NCBI GenBank assembly: GCA_037176885.1
Contig: JAWWNJ010000163.1
Span: 461,859 to 525,858 of the forward strand
DNA length: 64,000 bases
Origin: Favolaschia claudopus
Lineage: Eukaryota > Basidiomycota > Agaricomycetes > Agaricales > Mycenaceae
Direction: 5' to 3'
Below the pieces are notes generated by a model. The model worked only from the letters and a program-made list of their open reading frames with translations, did no database searches and was not told where the DNA came from. Made by a program: the position numbers and the translations under genes. This document shows, in pieces, positions 11,830-23,888 of this stretch; positions within the stretch are counted from its first letter, which is position 1; each line of letters begins with the position of its first letter.

Positions 11830-12485
11830 ATGCCTCACTCCTTCGGTTACCGGGCGCGCACGCGCCACATGTTCAAGCGCGGCTTCAAGGGTCCGTCTGC
11901 CCCTCGGTGCCCCTCTCTCCCTACTCACGCTACCCAGAGCATGGCCCCGTAAAACTCTCGACTTTCCTCATCAACTACCACGTCGGAGACATCGTTGACA
12001 TCAAGGCGAACGCCGCTCAACAAAAGGGCATGCCCCACAAATACTACCATGGGTCTGTCCCAGCCATCGTCGATCAAGTTTGCCAGAAATCTGACTCTGT
12101 ATCTTACAGACGGACGGGCATCGTATACAACGTCACCCCGAGCGCTGTCGGTGTGATCGTCTACAAGGTCGTCGGTAACCGTTACATCGAGAAGCGCGTC
12201 AACCTCCGCGTAGAGCACGTCCGCCACTCCAAATGCCGGCAGGAGTTCCTCGACCGCGTCAAGCGGAATCACGAAGCCCATGTCGCAGCGAAGGAGAAGG
12301 GTGGTGAGTCTTCAGCACCGTTGTTTGATGTATACATATCAATTGAACACCCACCCACCCACGCAGAGCGCGTCAACTTAAAACGCATTCCGGTACAACC
12401 CCGCGAAGCTCGTACCGTGGCCAGCGCTACCGGAGACAACATTCCCCAAACTATGGTCCCCGTCCCTTACGAAACGACAATCTAG
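11830..12485 (+). CDS. RPL21: 60S ribosomal protein eL21
   Basis: Four exons (11830-11890, 11938-12052, 12110-12303, 12367-12485) sum to 163 codons. The protein begins MPHSFGYRARTRHMFKR and contains VGDIVDIKANAAQQKGMPHK, TGIVYNVTPSAVGVI, VGNRYIEKRVNLRVEHVRHS and the terminal VPYETTI, a close match to eukaryotic L21. It is a component of the large subunit near the 5S RNP. The introns sit at the expected places and each restores the frame. Nothing unusual. Confidence 0.96.
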
Positions 12486-13213
12486 GTGGCCTCGGGTAGT
12501 ACTCTTTTTTGTATGCTATGCTGCTATGCGATTCCATGCAAGTGTTGCGCGGGAAAACATCCTTTTCATCAGAATGCGGGTCTAGTTCGATTATGTCGAT
12601 CGACATACACGCAACACTCTACTGTCATATAAGTCTGCTGTATCAATATATTGGTATATGAATAGTGTGTTTCCACTTGGTTTCATCCTTAGTGAAAACC
12701 GGTCAGGCTAGGATATGCCCCCGTCAAGCTGGTTTCTACTTGACATGCTGAAAGCTGCGGCCATCTGCTTCTCTACCTTTTCTTGTCAGTAATTTCAACA
12801 CCAAAATTGTAAACTTGTTATTGAATAATCCCGGTAAGGCTGACCAGCGGTACTACTTGGGTTTCCTGAGATTTTTTTTTGAAGTGAGCTTCAAGAAAGA
12901 GCTGGGGTTTTCTGGACAATAATCAAATGCAATGTAATGCACGCAAGATAAGACTGAGAATAATATGAACTGGGGTAAGGCCGCAAGCGGCAGGTGCCGA
13001 ACCTGCAAATGCCACTTACTTTAACTTATTCCGGATATCAGACCGAATACAAATGACACAAGAAAATCATCGCATAGAAGTAGGCATTCGGGTAGTTATA
13101 GACATTTTGGGTGATGCGAATATACGTGGGTCATATGTACAGCTTTGCATTTATGCATTTATACGTTGGGTCCGGTCGGCCGCCAAGAAAGAGGGAAGGG
13201 AGTCTCGAGGACC
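12486..13213. other. intergenic region, no gene seen
   Basis: About 730 bp between RPL21 and the next gene (both end here). AT-rich with the expected 3' UTR at the left. No coding signal, tRNA or repeat recognised. Confidence 0.55.
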
Positions 13214-14795
13214 TCAGGCTGACACAGACGAACCGCCGCCTCCGCCTCCACTGGGACCTTCGCCTCGGTCGTCGGAGGGCTTCTTTTTTGCAGGCGGCTC
13301 ACCGTCCTTGGTGTCGGCGGCGTCGTCAAAGTTGAGGGACGGGCCTTTGCGTTTAGCGATCATCTTGCTGGGGCTTGCGAGAACTTGGCGCTGGAAGTAT
13401 CAGTGTTAGCTTGATCGAGAGAGGAAACAAGGGATGAAAGAACTAGAGGATGTACTCACCTTGCCAAGGATAGTTACATTGACCAAACGGTACTGCCAAC
13501 TCAGTTTCAAATTCGGTCCGCTCTGACTGTCGGGGTTGCGGTCTTTTTTGGAGACCCAAGTGTACGCCTGGATATAAAGTTACATTAGCAGAGCAGGCGA
13601 ACAAAGACAGAAAAGGCGTACCATGGGCATCATCGTGAGGTTGACGACTAGTAGACCAGGGCCAAGGAGGTGCAGCTCGTGGAAAGAGATAGGGAGCATT
13701 TCTTTGGTCTCAGTGTCGTAGAAGAGGGTTTCTGGGCCCCGGTTGTAGCGGATGTCGGCGTTGTTAATCAAGCACAAGAACTTGAAATGAGATTCGGCCG
13801 CGTATTCCGACATTCTACCTTCCTACAAAACCATAGCACCCTCATTAGCATAAGCGGTACTGAATAGGGAGGACAAAGACTACGCACGTCAAGAACCCCC
13901 GTACTAGACAAAAACACAGGGCGTCGACCGGAGAGGTACATGGAACTTGTTGGACCGTTCGATGCCTTCTTTTTGGTCATATTCTCTTGCGTCTGAACAG
14001 ACACCTGAGGGGATGATGTCAGATGAGACAGGGTACATACCGAACTATACACACCTCAAAACACGTGTCGATAGCATTGTGTATATCGACAGCCGTAGAC
14101 CAGTTGTTTGGACGACCCGATATAGAATATTCGGCAGTCCTAGCATAGTAAAATTGGCTTTTAAATCTGAGGAAGACCGTTAGAACGATGCAAAAGATCT
14201 CAAGGCAGACGAGGAAAAGAACTCACACTTGGACACTCCATGACAGCATCAAGTTAGTGCCGCTGCGCGTGGTCTTGGTCCACGGATCGTCAAGAGGGTT
14301 GTTGGAGCCAGGTCGAGCCTCGATGCTGACGCCAGAGACAGGCTTGTCCCCACTCTTCCAGGCCATGGAAGCGAAATTTCCGGCCGGTCCGTTATTGAAC
14401 ACCTGGGTGGAACGAGGGTCGATGGTACAAGTGAATTCCAGGGGCAGGTTTCTGCTCGAGAGGCGTTGGTGAGCGACAGGAGACGGTGAAGGAGAACTTA
14501 CTGATAGTTCAGAGTATACATTTTAGCGCCGAGCACGACTTCGCACCGAGACAAGATGGTGGAGGGGGTCTGGTCGTCGAACAACGTCTCAGTGTTACCC
14601 AAAACAGTAGAGGTGTCAGTGAGTTGGGCAATTTTGTCGAGGGTGAGATCGCGAAGGCGTTTTTTAGCGTCAAAAATAGGAATCAAGTTGTCAGGACCGT
14701 CGTCGGGGAGGTACTGGATAGCGTTGATGACAGGCTGACTAGAAGGAGGAGGTTGGCTAGAGGGTGGGGCGGAAGGTGTTGTAACGCCTGGTCAT
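13214..14795 (-). CDS. conserved-looking multi-exon protein, function unknown
   Basis: At least seven exons on the minus strand fit GT-AG rules. The 3' ones are 14004-13888, 13822-13622, 13567-13460 and 13390-13214, joined in phase. The upstream exons cover about 14750-14500, 14460-14230 and 14180-14055. Coding character is clear: DAKKRLRDLTLDKIAQL, FASMAWKSGDKPVSGVS, ESHFKFLCLINNADIRYN, ELHLLGPGLLVVNLTMMP. The C terminus is Gly/Lys-rich and disordered (PPAKKKPSDD). I do not recognise a domain. The 5' end is unclear: an ATG at 14795 is followed by a Pro/Ser-rich segment in a frame offset by one base, so either a small intron, another first exon, or a 1-nt assembly error is involved. The gene is the last host gene before the repeat-rich region. 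Confidence 0.6.
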
Positions 14796-14889
14796 TTTTG
14801 CGCGTTATATCTAGCTATTATAAGTCAAATGCGGCCCTAAACACCCAATCACCCGCTACGACTATAGCTCTACTCGACTAGCAATAGGC

Positions 14890-16740
14890 AGTCAGTACCT
14901 CTTTATGGTGGCATACAAACCAAAGCCAAGAGTATTCATTAGTTGAAGGATCCTCAGAAGGGAACCAACGGCTGCATAGATTGAGTCTGAGACGACTTGG
15001 TTCAACTTGGTTGAGCGCTGTACTGTTACGTAAGCAGGTCCGCGGGAGGGCAGCTATGTCAATTGGACTATAAAGCACCCCAGTGCACTTGCGTTACAAT
15101 GGCATTGGCTTCAGAACTGGAGATATGAGTCCGTTCATCTGGATTGTCTGCCTCGAGACAGAAATAGCAATTGTATCTTTTTATAGCTGGTCCGCGGGGA
15201 CTTGGCTGAGGGTATAGAGTACGTGGAAGGTCCGAGGGACCTTCAGGAATAGCTGGACACATTCCTAGAATTTTGGTTGAAGTCTTTCGGACTTGGTTGA
15301 ATTGTTCGTATTCATATCACAACCAATACTCAAGTTTGACTGGAGTTGAAGGCCCGCGGGGCCTTGCTTGATGGATATCAAGTAGCTAGAGTGTGGGTGG
15401 ACCCTTTGGCGACCTACAGACGAGTTCTGAGGTGCAGAGGTATCTACGGTGATTTATAGTTCAAGTTCGATTGGAGTGCAGGCTGCCGGTGTTCAACTTT
15501 AATTATGGTTGACACTTTGACAGTCTCCCGCGGGACTATATTTCGAGTTGGCAGCTCATCAGGGGACCCTTCAATGTCGTCTCAATGATCTGATGAGTTC
15601 TGGATGTGTTGGGATCAAGGTCTATGGGCTGGATTGGGTCTAGAGTTGACTGGACCATCTGTCTGGACTTTTGGTCAGATGTTTTGAGTCAGCGGCTTCA
15701 GCCGGCATGTTGGCCACCTCAATTCTATTGAAAAGATGCCATAGGACGACATTTTGATGGCTTGAGTGCCAAGGATCAAGAGGGATCCACTTGGCATGGA
15801 CTTTCTATTCATTTTCATTAATACATGTTCTGTATGATTATCACATGTTTTGTACTTGTAAAAAGGTATATAAGGAGCCAGGATTGTGCCTGCTGGGGGC
15901 AGACCATGTAGACCCGTCGAGAGCGACGCTGCAGTGGTGCTCAGGCAGCAACGTAGAGGCACTTATAAAGATATTTGTCTACTCGTTTGTCTTAATAGAA
16001 ATCGTGTTGAAGTTCAGTCAAGTGTGAATAAGAGACATTGGTTTTGAGAGCGTTCACCCACTGACGCTTTGCATTTGAGCGACTTTGTCGTGGTACTAGT
16101 GTGCTGGGAACTGCCTCGCCTCTATAACCCCCGGACTGTCAAATTCGGTGTGAGGATAGGTGTGCTCGAGAGTGAACTAGTATCTCCCCGAGTCTGAAGA
16201 GAGTGGAACGGTCCATCCGCTAAAGCATTGCGTTGGAACTGCTGGCGCATAACCTGAAGGGATCTGATTCGTCCTCGTCTGAAAGGCTTGTGCTATATAA
16301 AGGAGTGTCAAACGTTCCTGGAACTTGGAAGTTCAGGTCTATAGTGCAACTGGTGCTATAAGAATTGTTCAGTTTGCTGCGGGAACTGCCTGTAGTTAGT
16401 CTATCAATTTCGCCCTGACAATTAACTTTGTCTTGTATCCTACTGGTTATAAATACCTTGGCTCCGCGGAAGTTGGTGGCATAGTTTTTGTTGTCGTTGC
16501 GTTTGAGTTGAACTTGCCGTGGAGCGATTTGACCGTAAATCGCACTGCGCAATTCAACGGCGTCGATGTTTTGAGTCTCTCTATTAAACTCAGTGGATTA
16601 CCACATCGACCCCACGAACTCATCAGGAAGTGCTTGAGTGTATCTTGTTGAGTATATATATATTGTTGGAGTGTTGTGTGTGTGTTGGTTGAAGTGTATT
16701 GTATTTTTGCAGTAGAGTATCTCTGCTGCATCAGACTCTG
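14890..16740. repeat. gene-poor region with dispersed short hairpins
   Basis: No convincing gene. The sequence repeats ACTTGGTTGA and TTGACTGGA-like words, and has hairpins of related shape: GAAGGTCCGAGGGACCTTC near 15221 and GAAGGCCCGCGGGGCCTT near 15350, plus CCGCGGGA cores near 15040, 15190 and 15527. A TATATAAGG at about 15866 followed by a pyrimidine/AT-rich tract looks promoter- or LTR-like, but no second copy lies in the window. Probably decayed transposon DNA. Confidence 0.35.
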
Positions 16741-16935
16741 CGCTTCATAACGATATATTCAAGCGCAGCGTTACAGCGTAGACATAGTTGCGAAGATGCG
16801 AGGTGCGACAAGGAAGTGTAAGGACGGCAGCAGACAGAGGGAGTGGGTCGTTGAAAAGGACTGAGGTTGCTGGGTGTTTTATACCACTCGAACTTCAATT
16901 TCCTTATACGGACCGGCGGGTTTCGGTTCAAGTGT

Positions 16936-18130
16936 CTATCGTAAAGTTTGCCTTGTTCCTGTATTCTGGAGCTTTCTAAAAGGTTCGCGGCTAGACAGAA
17001 AGGATCGCGGCCCACCTAACACATAATACAGTTGCGCCACAAAGAACACACTGTCCTCGGAAATGAGCGATGTTGTTCGTGAAACACTTCTGAATAAATC
17101 AATCAGCTTCCAGGTGAAAGCAACACATAATATCAGGGAACGAGCAAACAGCGAAGTGCTGAATATCCTCGGAAATGCGAAAATTGGAGATACCATTTGG
17201 CCTGGAAGCTTCCACAAACAGCAGGATGCCGAAAGAAAAACCTGTCGCAATTCCAGGTAAATGTCAACACACATAATGAAGGACACCACCGTACCATTAG
17301 AAGACCTCGCAATATGCCACATGGGAGCGGTGGCACCGCAAACTACCAGGAGCGGGAGAAGAAAGGCAGAGAACGTTGTTCAGAAGGTAGTTAGCCTGGT
17401 ATCAATATGTTTTGTCGAGGTGTAAAACTTAAAGCGGACAAGAAATTTGTCATATTTCAGCAGTCGTTGAGTAGACGGTACATTTTGGGCAAGCAACACA
17501 GAGATTCAGCATAAAAAATCACACAAGTTCGACATATTGGCGGATGTAATTCTCGTCAAGGCTCCCTTTGATGTAGACGACCACCATTTGATGTTCTCTG
17601 GCATGTTCAACAGCATCTTTTCTGTAAGCATGAATGAGGAGGCTTTAGAGATAGAACTACGACCCGCAAAGAAATGGAAGACGCACTTGGTAGGGAACAC
17701 AATCTTGACGCCCTTTATTCCCCAGAAGGTCTCAGGCACGTTAGGGCACGGCACACCGTGGTTGTGTTGACAATGGGCCTCCCAAGAGGCAAGAGCAGTC
17801 GCCAACGTAGGAACTGAGTAGCGGCAATAACCACTGAAGCCAGTGGTTGCAAGTTCTGCCGATCCGCTGCAGAACAGTCAGATCACATACAGATAAACCA
17901 ACAAGGGCAACATGAACGTACGTGTTTGTATGAATCCCCAAGGTGCGCCCTTTAGTCACAAGGTAGTACACACACCTAGCACTGGAAGAGTGGTATTCAT
18001 GGTCGACGTCGGGAGTAATGAGGGGGGTACACACAGGGGCGCGATACAGTCATTGTCGAAAATTCTCATACTGTGGTTTGGACTGGTTGACGATGAGGGT
18101 GGATTGAGAAAAGAGAAGGATCACGCTCAC
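16936..18130 (-). pseudogene. possible fragmentary gene, membrane-type protein
   Basis: On the minus strand two stretches look coding: 17805-17506 (contains ETFWGIKGVKIVFPTKCVF and ENIKWWSSTSKGALTRI) and 17322-16936 (contains LILCVAFTWKLIDLF, then EDSVFFVAQLYYVLGG). The second recalls the C-terminal part of the abundant Agaricomycete seven-helix proteins (a TWK-x-I helix followed by a D-x-x-FF helix), but this is only a resemblance. I could not join them into one model with a start, and a stop lies between them. The region may be a decayed gene or two remnants. Confidence 0.25.
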
Positions 18131-18579
18131 CGGAGGAGCCATTAAGCCCACCCTGTATTATTAGCACTATTTTATGTTGCAATGTTGCTGCTGCCACGGA
18201 GCCTTAATTGCGGGTGAAGTCTTCTGGAAAAGATTGAGACAACTGACACCACTTCGGTTCGATTCGCACCAGATTCCATTTATTGTAACATAGCTTGGCC
18301 GCAGACCTACATAGCAATCTAACTTTTACTTCGTTTTCAGCGAACACCCTCTCAGTTACCCGACAATAACAATGGGTTTGTTGCGGTTCATGTTAGATGT
18401 GAGGAAATTCGTCTCTTATCTGGGAGTTATAAGCAGTTATCAACATAAGGGGCCAGGAGGAGGGAACAGAACATAGAGATACAATGCTCACATGTCCAAT
18501 AAGAACAGGCCAAAAGTTGCGAGCCAGCTGGTACGGCTACTTGCCTGCTGACAGTTTTATGACCCAGTAGTCTATGAAG

Positions 18580-19111
18580 GCCCATGGGGGACTTGAGTGA
18601 AGAAGGATCTGCGGCAATGTACAGTACTTACCAGTATTCTGTAATATTGGTTGTTGAACTCGTCTTCCTCGAGCCCGAGCTCAATCCTCAATTTTGTATC
18701 TTTGACCCTGGTACGGGAAGCAGAGAGCACGGTGCGGCGCACTTCATCGGAGCTCGGGATAAAGTACCCATAGTGTATGGCACGGTTACGGTAATTACCG
18801 CGGTATCACAGGTACGGGTACCCATCCTTCCGTTTTGAGGGTTTGGTGTTAGTATGGCCCGTGAATGCGACTGCGACTTCCAGGACGTCGGAAATGCTGT
18901 TGGACATAAAGTGTAGTCTGCTCAAGAGGTGTAAGTGATTGCAAACGGGAAAACAGTGAGGGGATAAAAATAAAAGAAGATATGAACGGAATAAAGTAAT
19001 CAGCCCGCATCGCAGGCGTAACACGCCTACGAGGCAGGGGTGAAGGGGTTCCCGATAACGCAGGGGGCGGATGTGCGCGAGTCGGCGGCGGCAGTGAAGC
19101 CCCCCATCCAC
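18580..19111 (-). pseudogene. gene remnant with single in-frame stop
   Basis: A minus-strand frame runs from about 19111 to 18640 and shows coding character on both sides of one TGA near 18806: SDVLEVAVAFTGHTNTKPSK before it, and GYFIPSSDEVRRTVLSASRT with LGLEEDEFNNQYYRIL after it. The frame then meets a GTAAGT donor. A CGA to TGA change would explain the stop. I do not recognise the family. A short intron over the stop is an alternative, but no good splice pair is visible. Confidence 0.35.
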
Positions 19112-19440
19112 CCTAAAAATGTTTCCGTGGCAGAGGTGGATGGCTTCAGCCCCATATTACAAAACAAATCTGTGACAGGAATAGCACCACTTTCTACCCT
19201 ACAACAATATGGTGGCAGAGGTGGACACGTTCAGGCCTAAAATTTTCACTACAAAACAGTATCGTGGCAGGAATGGCACATTTTTTGGGCCCAAAACAAT
19301 ATGGTGGCAGAGGTGGATGAATACAACCCTAAATGTGACTACAGTTACTATACATGGCAGGTATGGCTGCCAAAAGCACCCCAGGACACTGCTGTGACAG
19401 CTGCTCTATGGCAGGTATGGCACCAAAATGGTGGCAGGCA
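19112..19440. repeat. decayed tandem repeat, GTGGCAGAGGTGG-type units
   Basis: GTGGCAGAGGTGGA occurs at about 19128, 19211 and 19304, with variants TGGCAGGAATGGCA and TGGCAGGTATGGC between and after them. AAAACAATATGGTGGCAG-type leaders precede several copies. Spacing is about 45-95 bp and irregular, so this is an old tandem array. Confidence 0.5.
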
Positions 19441-21543
19441 CGTGAATTGCTACCTATAAAGAGAAACATTTATTCTCTGTACTTTCAGTTTTTCGGTGGG
19501 TAATACAGGTGGACACTATCATACGCTGAAACGCTTGCACGCAGTCTAGTACAGCAAGTACTAGATAGTTTGTGGATTAACCCTGAAGGCCTATCTAGCT
19601 TTCAATCGCTAGCAAACCAACAAACCCAATCCTAACTACTTTCCCCCTTGTAATGGTACTATAACTACGCCAAGTACAGCTCGTTTGATCACTTGTTTAA
19701 GATGATCGAAGGGAGCCTAAGATAGAAACCTTTAACTAGTGCTAAATACGGTAGAATGCCAGATAGAATCAAGTCCTCTCTTGACTAAAAGCCAAACGAG
19801 TGCTCAAGTCCAATATTTAGCTGATACAACACAGCTAGGCCAAGTCCAAATCCAAATCCAATTCCAAGTCCAACAAAGCTGATACCACACAGCTAACACA
19901 GAGTTCACACAAAATCCAAGTCCAATACCGCTGATACCACACAGATGGTCTTAAAGTCCAAATTCACACTAAGAGTGGGCGCGAGTAGATTGAGAAACTT
20001 GTACAAAACGCTAAACAGAGCTCTTGGTATAGAGTTGATATAGGATGTCAAGTCCTAGATCTCTGCCTTGATTCGGGACTTTGGCCAGTTAAACTGACAC
20101 GCCCTAGCTAGGTCAGGAATCCAGTGCTGAACACCTTCTACCACCAGCCTTATATACTGTACATTCTAGCTTACTATTTACTGATTACTGTGCGACTGTC
20201 CATGATCTATTTAATACACTGTCCAATAGGCATTCAGATAAATTATGATCCTTTGCTTCATCCCTGGTTTCCGATCGTTTCACAACCGTGATCAAATATG
20301 TCCAGTTTGCTTGAGAACCCTTGATCCTGGTTTCCCTCTTGAGTCCTTTGTCTAGTTTACCGCAGAAACAGAAAGCTGAGCATCTAACGGTTAATTAGAT
20401 ACCCATACTTCCTGGGTTTAGCCAGAGGACTTGTCCTTAAACGTTACCTCGAGTTCAGCTTTGCTTGCCTCGAGGTAAGCTTAGTGACCCGTTGATATGG
20501 CTAAGTGACAGTGAATGTTCCGTAACTGTTTGGAGTGATGCCGTATTCAGCCGTCATGATCGCAGCTCCTGCCAGTGATCAGACAACTCGGCCAGGCTTG
20601 TCAGAAGTCTAGCTAAGGTTACTTGAGGACGGGTGACGGCCTAGGTTGTCCCTTTATGTGGTATTTAGACATCCTGAGGGTCCAAGAGGCTTTATACTCT
20701 TAGTGAAACCCAAACATCCTTGATTGAGGAACATTGTTTGGTCTGGTGATCTCCTCACGATGTGTCCGGATGTTGCCCTTTTAAATGGCCATGTCCTGGT
20801 TAGCTATACGGGACATATACTAACCCTCTGGAGTGTAGTAGCCTTAGGCTAGATAGTAAAAAGTGCAAATTTTAGTACTATTTCACTACCAGCCCAATAG
20901 CCTGCTTATCAACGCTAACTTCAAAGATGTCAGCGATCTATCAGGATCTGTCCTCATAAGTAAGAGACACGTACTCCATTCCAAAGTCAGCGAAAGCAAG
21001 GAAAAATCACAGAGGATAGAGTGACTCACAGGATTAATTCCATCACAATCAATACAATTGAAAAGAATCAGCCAAGCGAACACGGTTCATGCATAGTCGT
21101 ATAGGAGCTTTTGACTGTTCGCCCCAGTCACATGCACCTGAAAAGGCAATTCACGTGTCATATTTGCTCAAACGTCAAACCCGCGAACCAGCTCAGCTCA
21201 ATTCAGTGAGAGTGACTGGACCTAACAATAGTCACACAGTTTGCTGGCCTTCCTCCACCACCTGGTGACCTTCCACCACCCGCCCGTCTCTCTTTCTATA
21301 CCACCCTCTTCAATGTTGACACACCTTCCCAACAGTCACCTCTCTAAATCCACCACCACATTGCCAATATTCACTAGCAGCAGGTCACCGCTGCCGCGGA
21401 TGCCACTGGACAAGTTGGATGTGTCGGGAAGCGGTGATAGGCCTGGGATGAAAACACCCCGTGTTTTCTCAATTTTTGAACATGTTTAATATTATATAAC
21501 GCGTGTTTGAACTAAGAGGAATAAAGGGACATCTCTAGGATAT
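19441..21543. other. gene-poor region with repeated CTGATACCACACAGC words
   Basis: No gene supported. The word GCTGATACCACACAG or a close variant occurs at about 19815, 19868 and 19928, separated by strings of AAGTCCAA. Read on the minus strand it gives TGGTATCAGC, similar to the initiator-tRNA primer site TGGTATCAGA used by copia-type elements, so this may be a remnant of a reverse-oriented element. A short minus-strand frame near 21083-20886 has no recognisable family. A hydrophobic short frame at 21241-21489 is not convincing. Confidence 0.3.
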
Positions 21544-23124
21544 TGTCACGGATCGGGACGGATGTCCGTGGGAAACTCCGAAAGGACGGATCAGAGAAAC
21601 CGGAGTTGAGTGGCGAAAGTCCGGCAAGACTGCGAAATGGACAGAACGAAGTTCCGAGACCAGGTGGTGGACAAGACGATGCTCCGTGAAATGAAGCAAA
21701 GGGCGAGAAGGGGAAGTGGAGTGGATGAACAGATACTCCAGACGCACACAAGCATACTCGGAGTACCAGAGGTCGGAGATAACCGGAGGTGAAGTCCGAG
21801 GCGCAAGTGCAGGCGCAGAAAGAAGAGGTGACTCCGCACAGGAGGACTCCGAGAGTCGTGGGAAAGTCCGGCGGAGTTCGGATCGGAGTTCGGAGCGGAG
21901 ATCGGAGGAAGGGATCGGAGTGGGCTTGGCTTCAGCTCGCGCGCTGCGCCGTTCTCTACGCTCGTGCCCAATTTCAGACCAAGTCGAACAAAGAAGTGAA
22001 GAGCAAGATAAATAGCATTAAAGCAAGAGGATAAGGTAAGCAGGACAAAAGAGGACCAGAGACAAGATTGAAGTCGTTGTCGATAATCAGACTGAGGTAC
22101 TACTGGATACGGAAGGATATTTAAAGTAAACAGAAAGTCCGAGCAAAGTCCGGAGGTAAAACAATAAGAACAATAAGACATGTGACCGAAAGGAGGTAAA
22201 CGGAACTGAAGACAATAAGGGAGGATTGATGGGAAGTGACGGAAGTGATGCATAGGGTCATAGGGCATAGGAATGAGGCAAGGAAGTAACAAAGACAATA
22301 AGAATGCCAAGACGGATGAACGGAAATGCGCACACATGATAAAACCCAAACTCCGGGACAGTAGGGGAAGTCCGGGAGATTATTGAGGTGCGGGAGAACT
22401 CCGAGTCGGACCAGATGGTCGGAGAACTCTGGCGGAGTTATTCGGAGTTGCACTGCGCCACGGAGGAAGAGTCCACAAGTCGAATTAATGGGAAACGCTC
22501 AGAATACTTCATTGCGTAAAAACCCATTGCTCCAACTGAGGGCTATGGAGTTGTAGATCAAACTCCGAAGTCCGAGGCTGTGTCGGAGTCCGAGATGTCC
22601 GAGGAATTAGTCCAGGACGTGCGCAAAGCGTGGAGAGCACAAGGGAAGTGGGATGGACAGGAGAAGTGCGATAGGAGCGGAGTCGACTTGAATGCCAATG
22701 GGATTGGGACTCCGACAGACTGTACAGAAGTCCGAGGATGTCAATGGCACTGTCAGGAACTCTGGGAGACACTACTCGGAGTCCGAGGGATCCACGGGGA
22801 AGTGCGTCATAGGTCGGAACGGCATGGAGAAGGCAAAGGTGAAGTCGAGATCCAAACCAGAAGACCGACTGAGTTCCATAGTGCTACAGAAACTCCGGGG
22901 AGGGGAACTCGGAGTTGTATAGTGCAGTAGGATACTCCGGGAGGTCGGAGTCCGGGTTAGGAGTCCAGGACAAGAGGGTTGGATAGGACGGAAGCATATC
23001 GGAATGCACGAGGGAGTATCGGAAGGGTCGACTGGATGAACAGGGAGATAGGTCCAGTGCCGGAGAGGGATGGGACTGCGTGGGAAAGTGTGTAGAAGTC
23101 CTGGGAAGGGCACGGGACGTGACA
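21544..23124 (-). repeat. 3' LTR of element E (left copy)
   Basis: 1581 bp with inverted ends TGTCACG/CGTGACA. It is dense in ACTCCGA and GGAGTCCGAG words. It matches 62841-64000 along the part that is visible there. No coding sequence is supported in it. Confidence 0.78.
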
Positions 23125-23150
23125 GTATCCCCCCTTTAGGGCCGAACCCT
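23125..23150 (-). other. polypurine tract and hairpin beside E 3' LTR
   Basis: On the minus strand, a small hairpin (AGGGTTCGGCCCT) is followed at once by AAAGGGGGGATAC and then the LTR start TGTCACG. This is the expected place of the plus-strand primer for reverse transcription. Confidence 0.6.
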
Positions 23151-23883
23151 TGAGGCGCAAATGGGAAATGCAGGAGTGAATGTCGGTGGGCGAGGAAATG
23201 AAGTCCGGCAGAGATAGGACTATATGGGCCAAAGTACAGAGTGCACACAACTCCGAAAAGAAGTCCGAGGACTCCGAAAGAAGTCCGAGGACCTCCGAAA
23301 GGGAGCTCCGAACACCTCAGGAGCAGCGGCACAAAACTCCGGAGTGCAGTAGAATGCCAGAGATAACTGCCGCAAAGTGCAAGGAAAGCGCGGAAGCACT
23401 GCGGAGAAGGAATAGGAGCAAGAGCAGAGCAGAAGAGGAAGGCAGGGGGACATAAGGGAGGAGACAGAATGGGCGACAAAAGGAGGTGGAGCAGACAGAG
23501 GAGGCGGAAGGAAGGCGGAGCAGACAGAGAAGATGGAGATGGAGATCCGGAGTTCCTGAATTGAGTTGTGGTTGAAACCCCAACAAGGAGTGAATCCAAT
23601 GGCCGAAGTGCCAAAAGGCATACAGATGTCCGAGGTCCGATGTGGCTGTGCGGGATATAGCCGGAGTTTCGGAGTTCGGACTGGTGCAAGAGAGGCGAAG
23701 TCCAGGGAAGTGGAATAACGGGTGAACAAAAGCAAAAAGACATAACTGGATGTCCAGGGGTCTCAAGCGCAAAGGTGGCCAGAACTGACCAAGGAGGTGA
23801 AGGAGGAGGAAAATCGGACCAGGAAAGTGTCGGAGAAGGGCAGGAAGTCCGAGGATGGAGTGGAATTAACTCCGGGGAAAGCA
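23151..23883. other. internal region of E, left of D; non-coding
   Basis: About 730 bp of GGAGTCCGA-rich DNA. Open frames exist on both strands but are low-complexity products of the repeated words. No retroelement domain seen. Confidence 0.5.
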
Positions 23884-23888
23884 GCGAG

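Noticed and set aside
14498..14795. Disruption of the unknown host gene by a transposon at its 5' end
   Set aside because: An ATG followed by a Pro-rich start in a frame offset by one base lies upstream; a small assembly indel or unseen intron explains it without a break.
14890..21543. CRISPR-like or tRNA features in the gap region
   Set aside because: Repeats are irregular and no cloverleaf could be drawn; the organism is a eukaryote.
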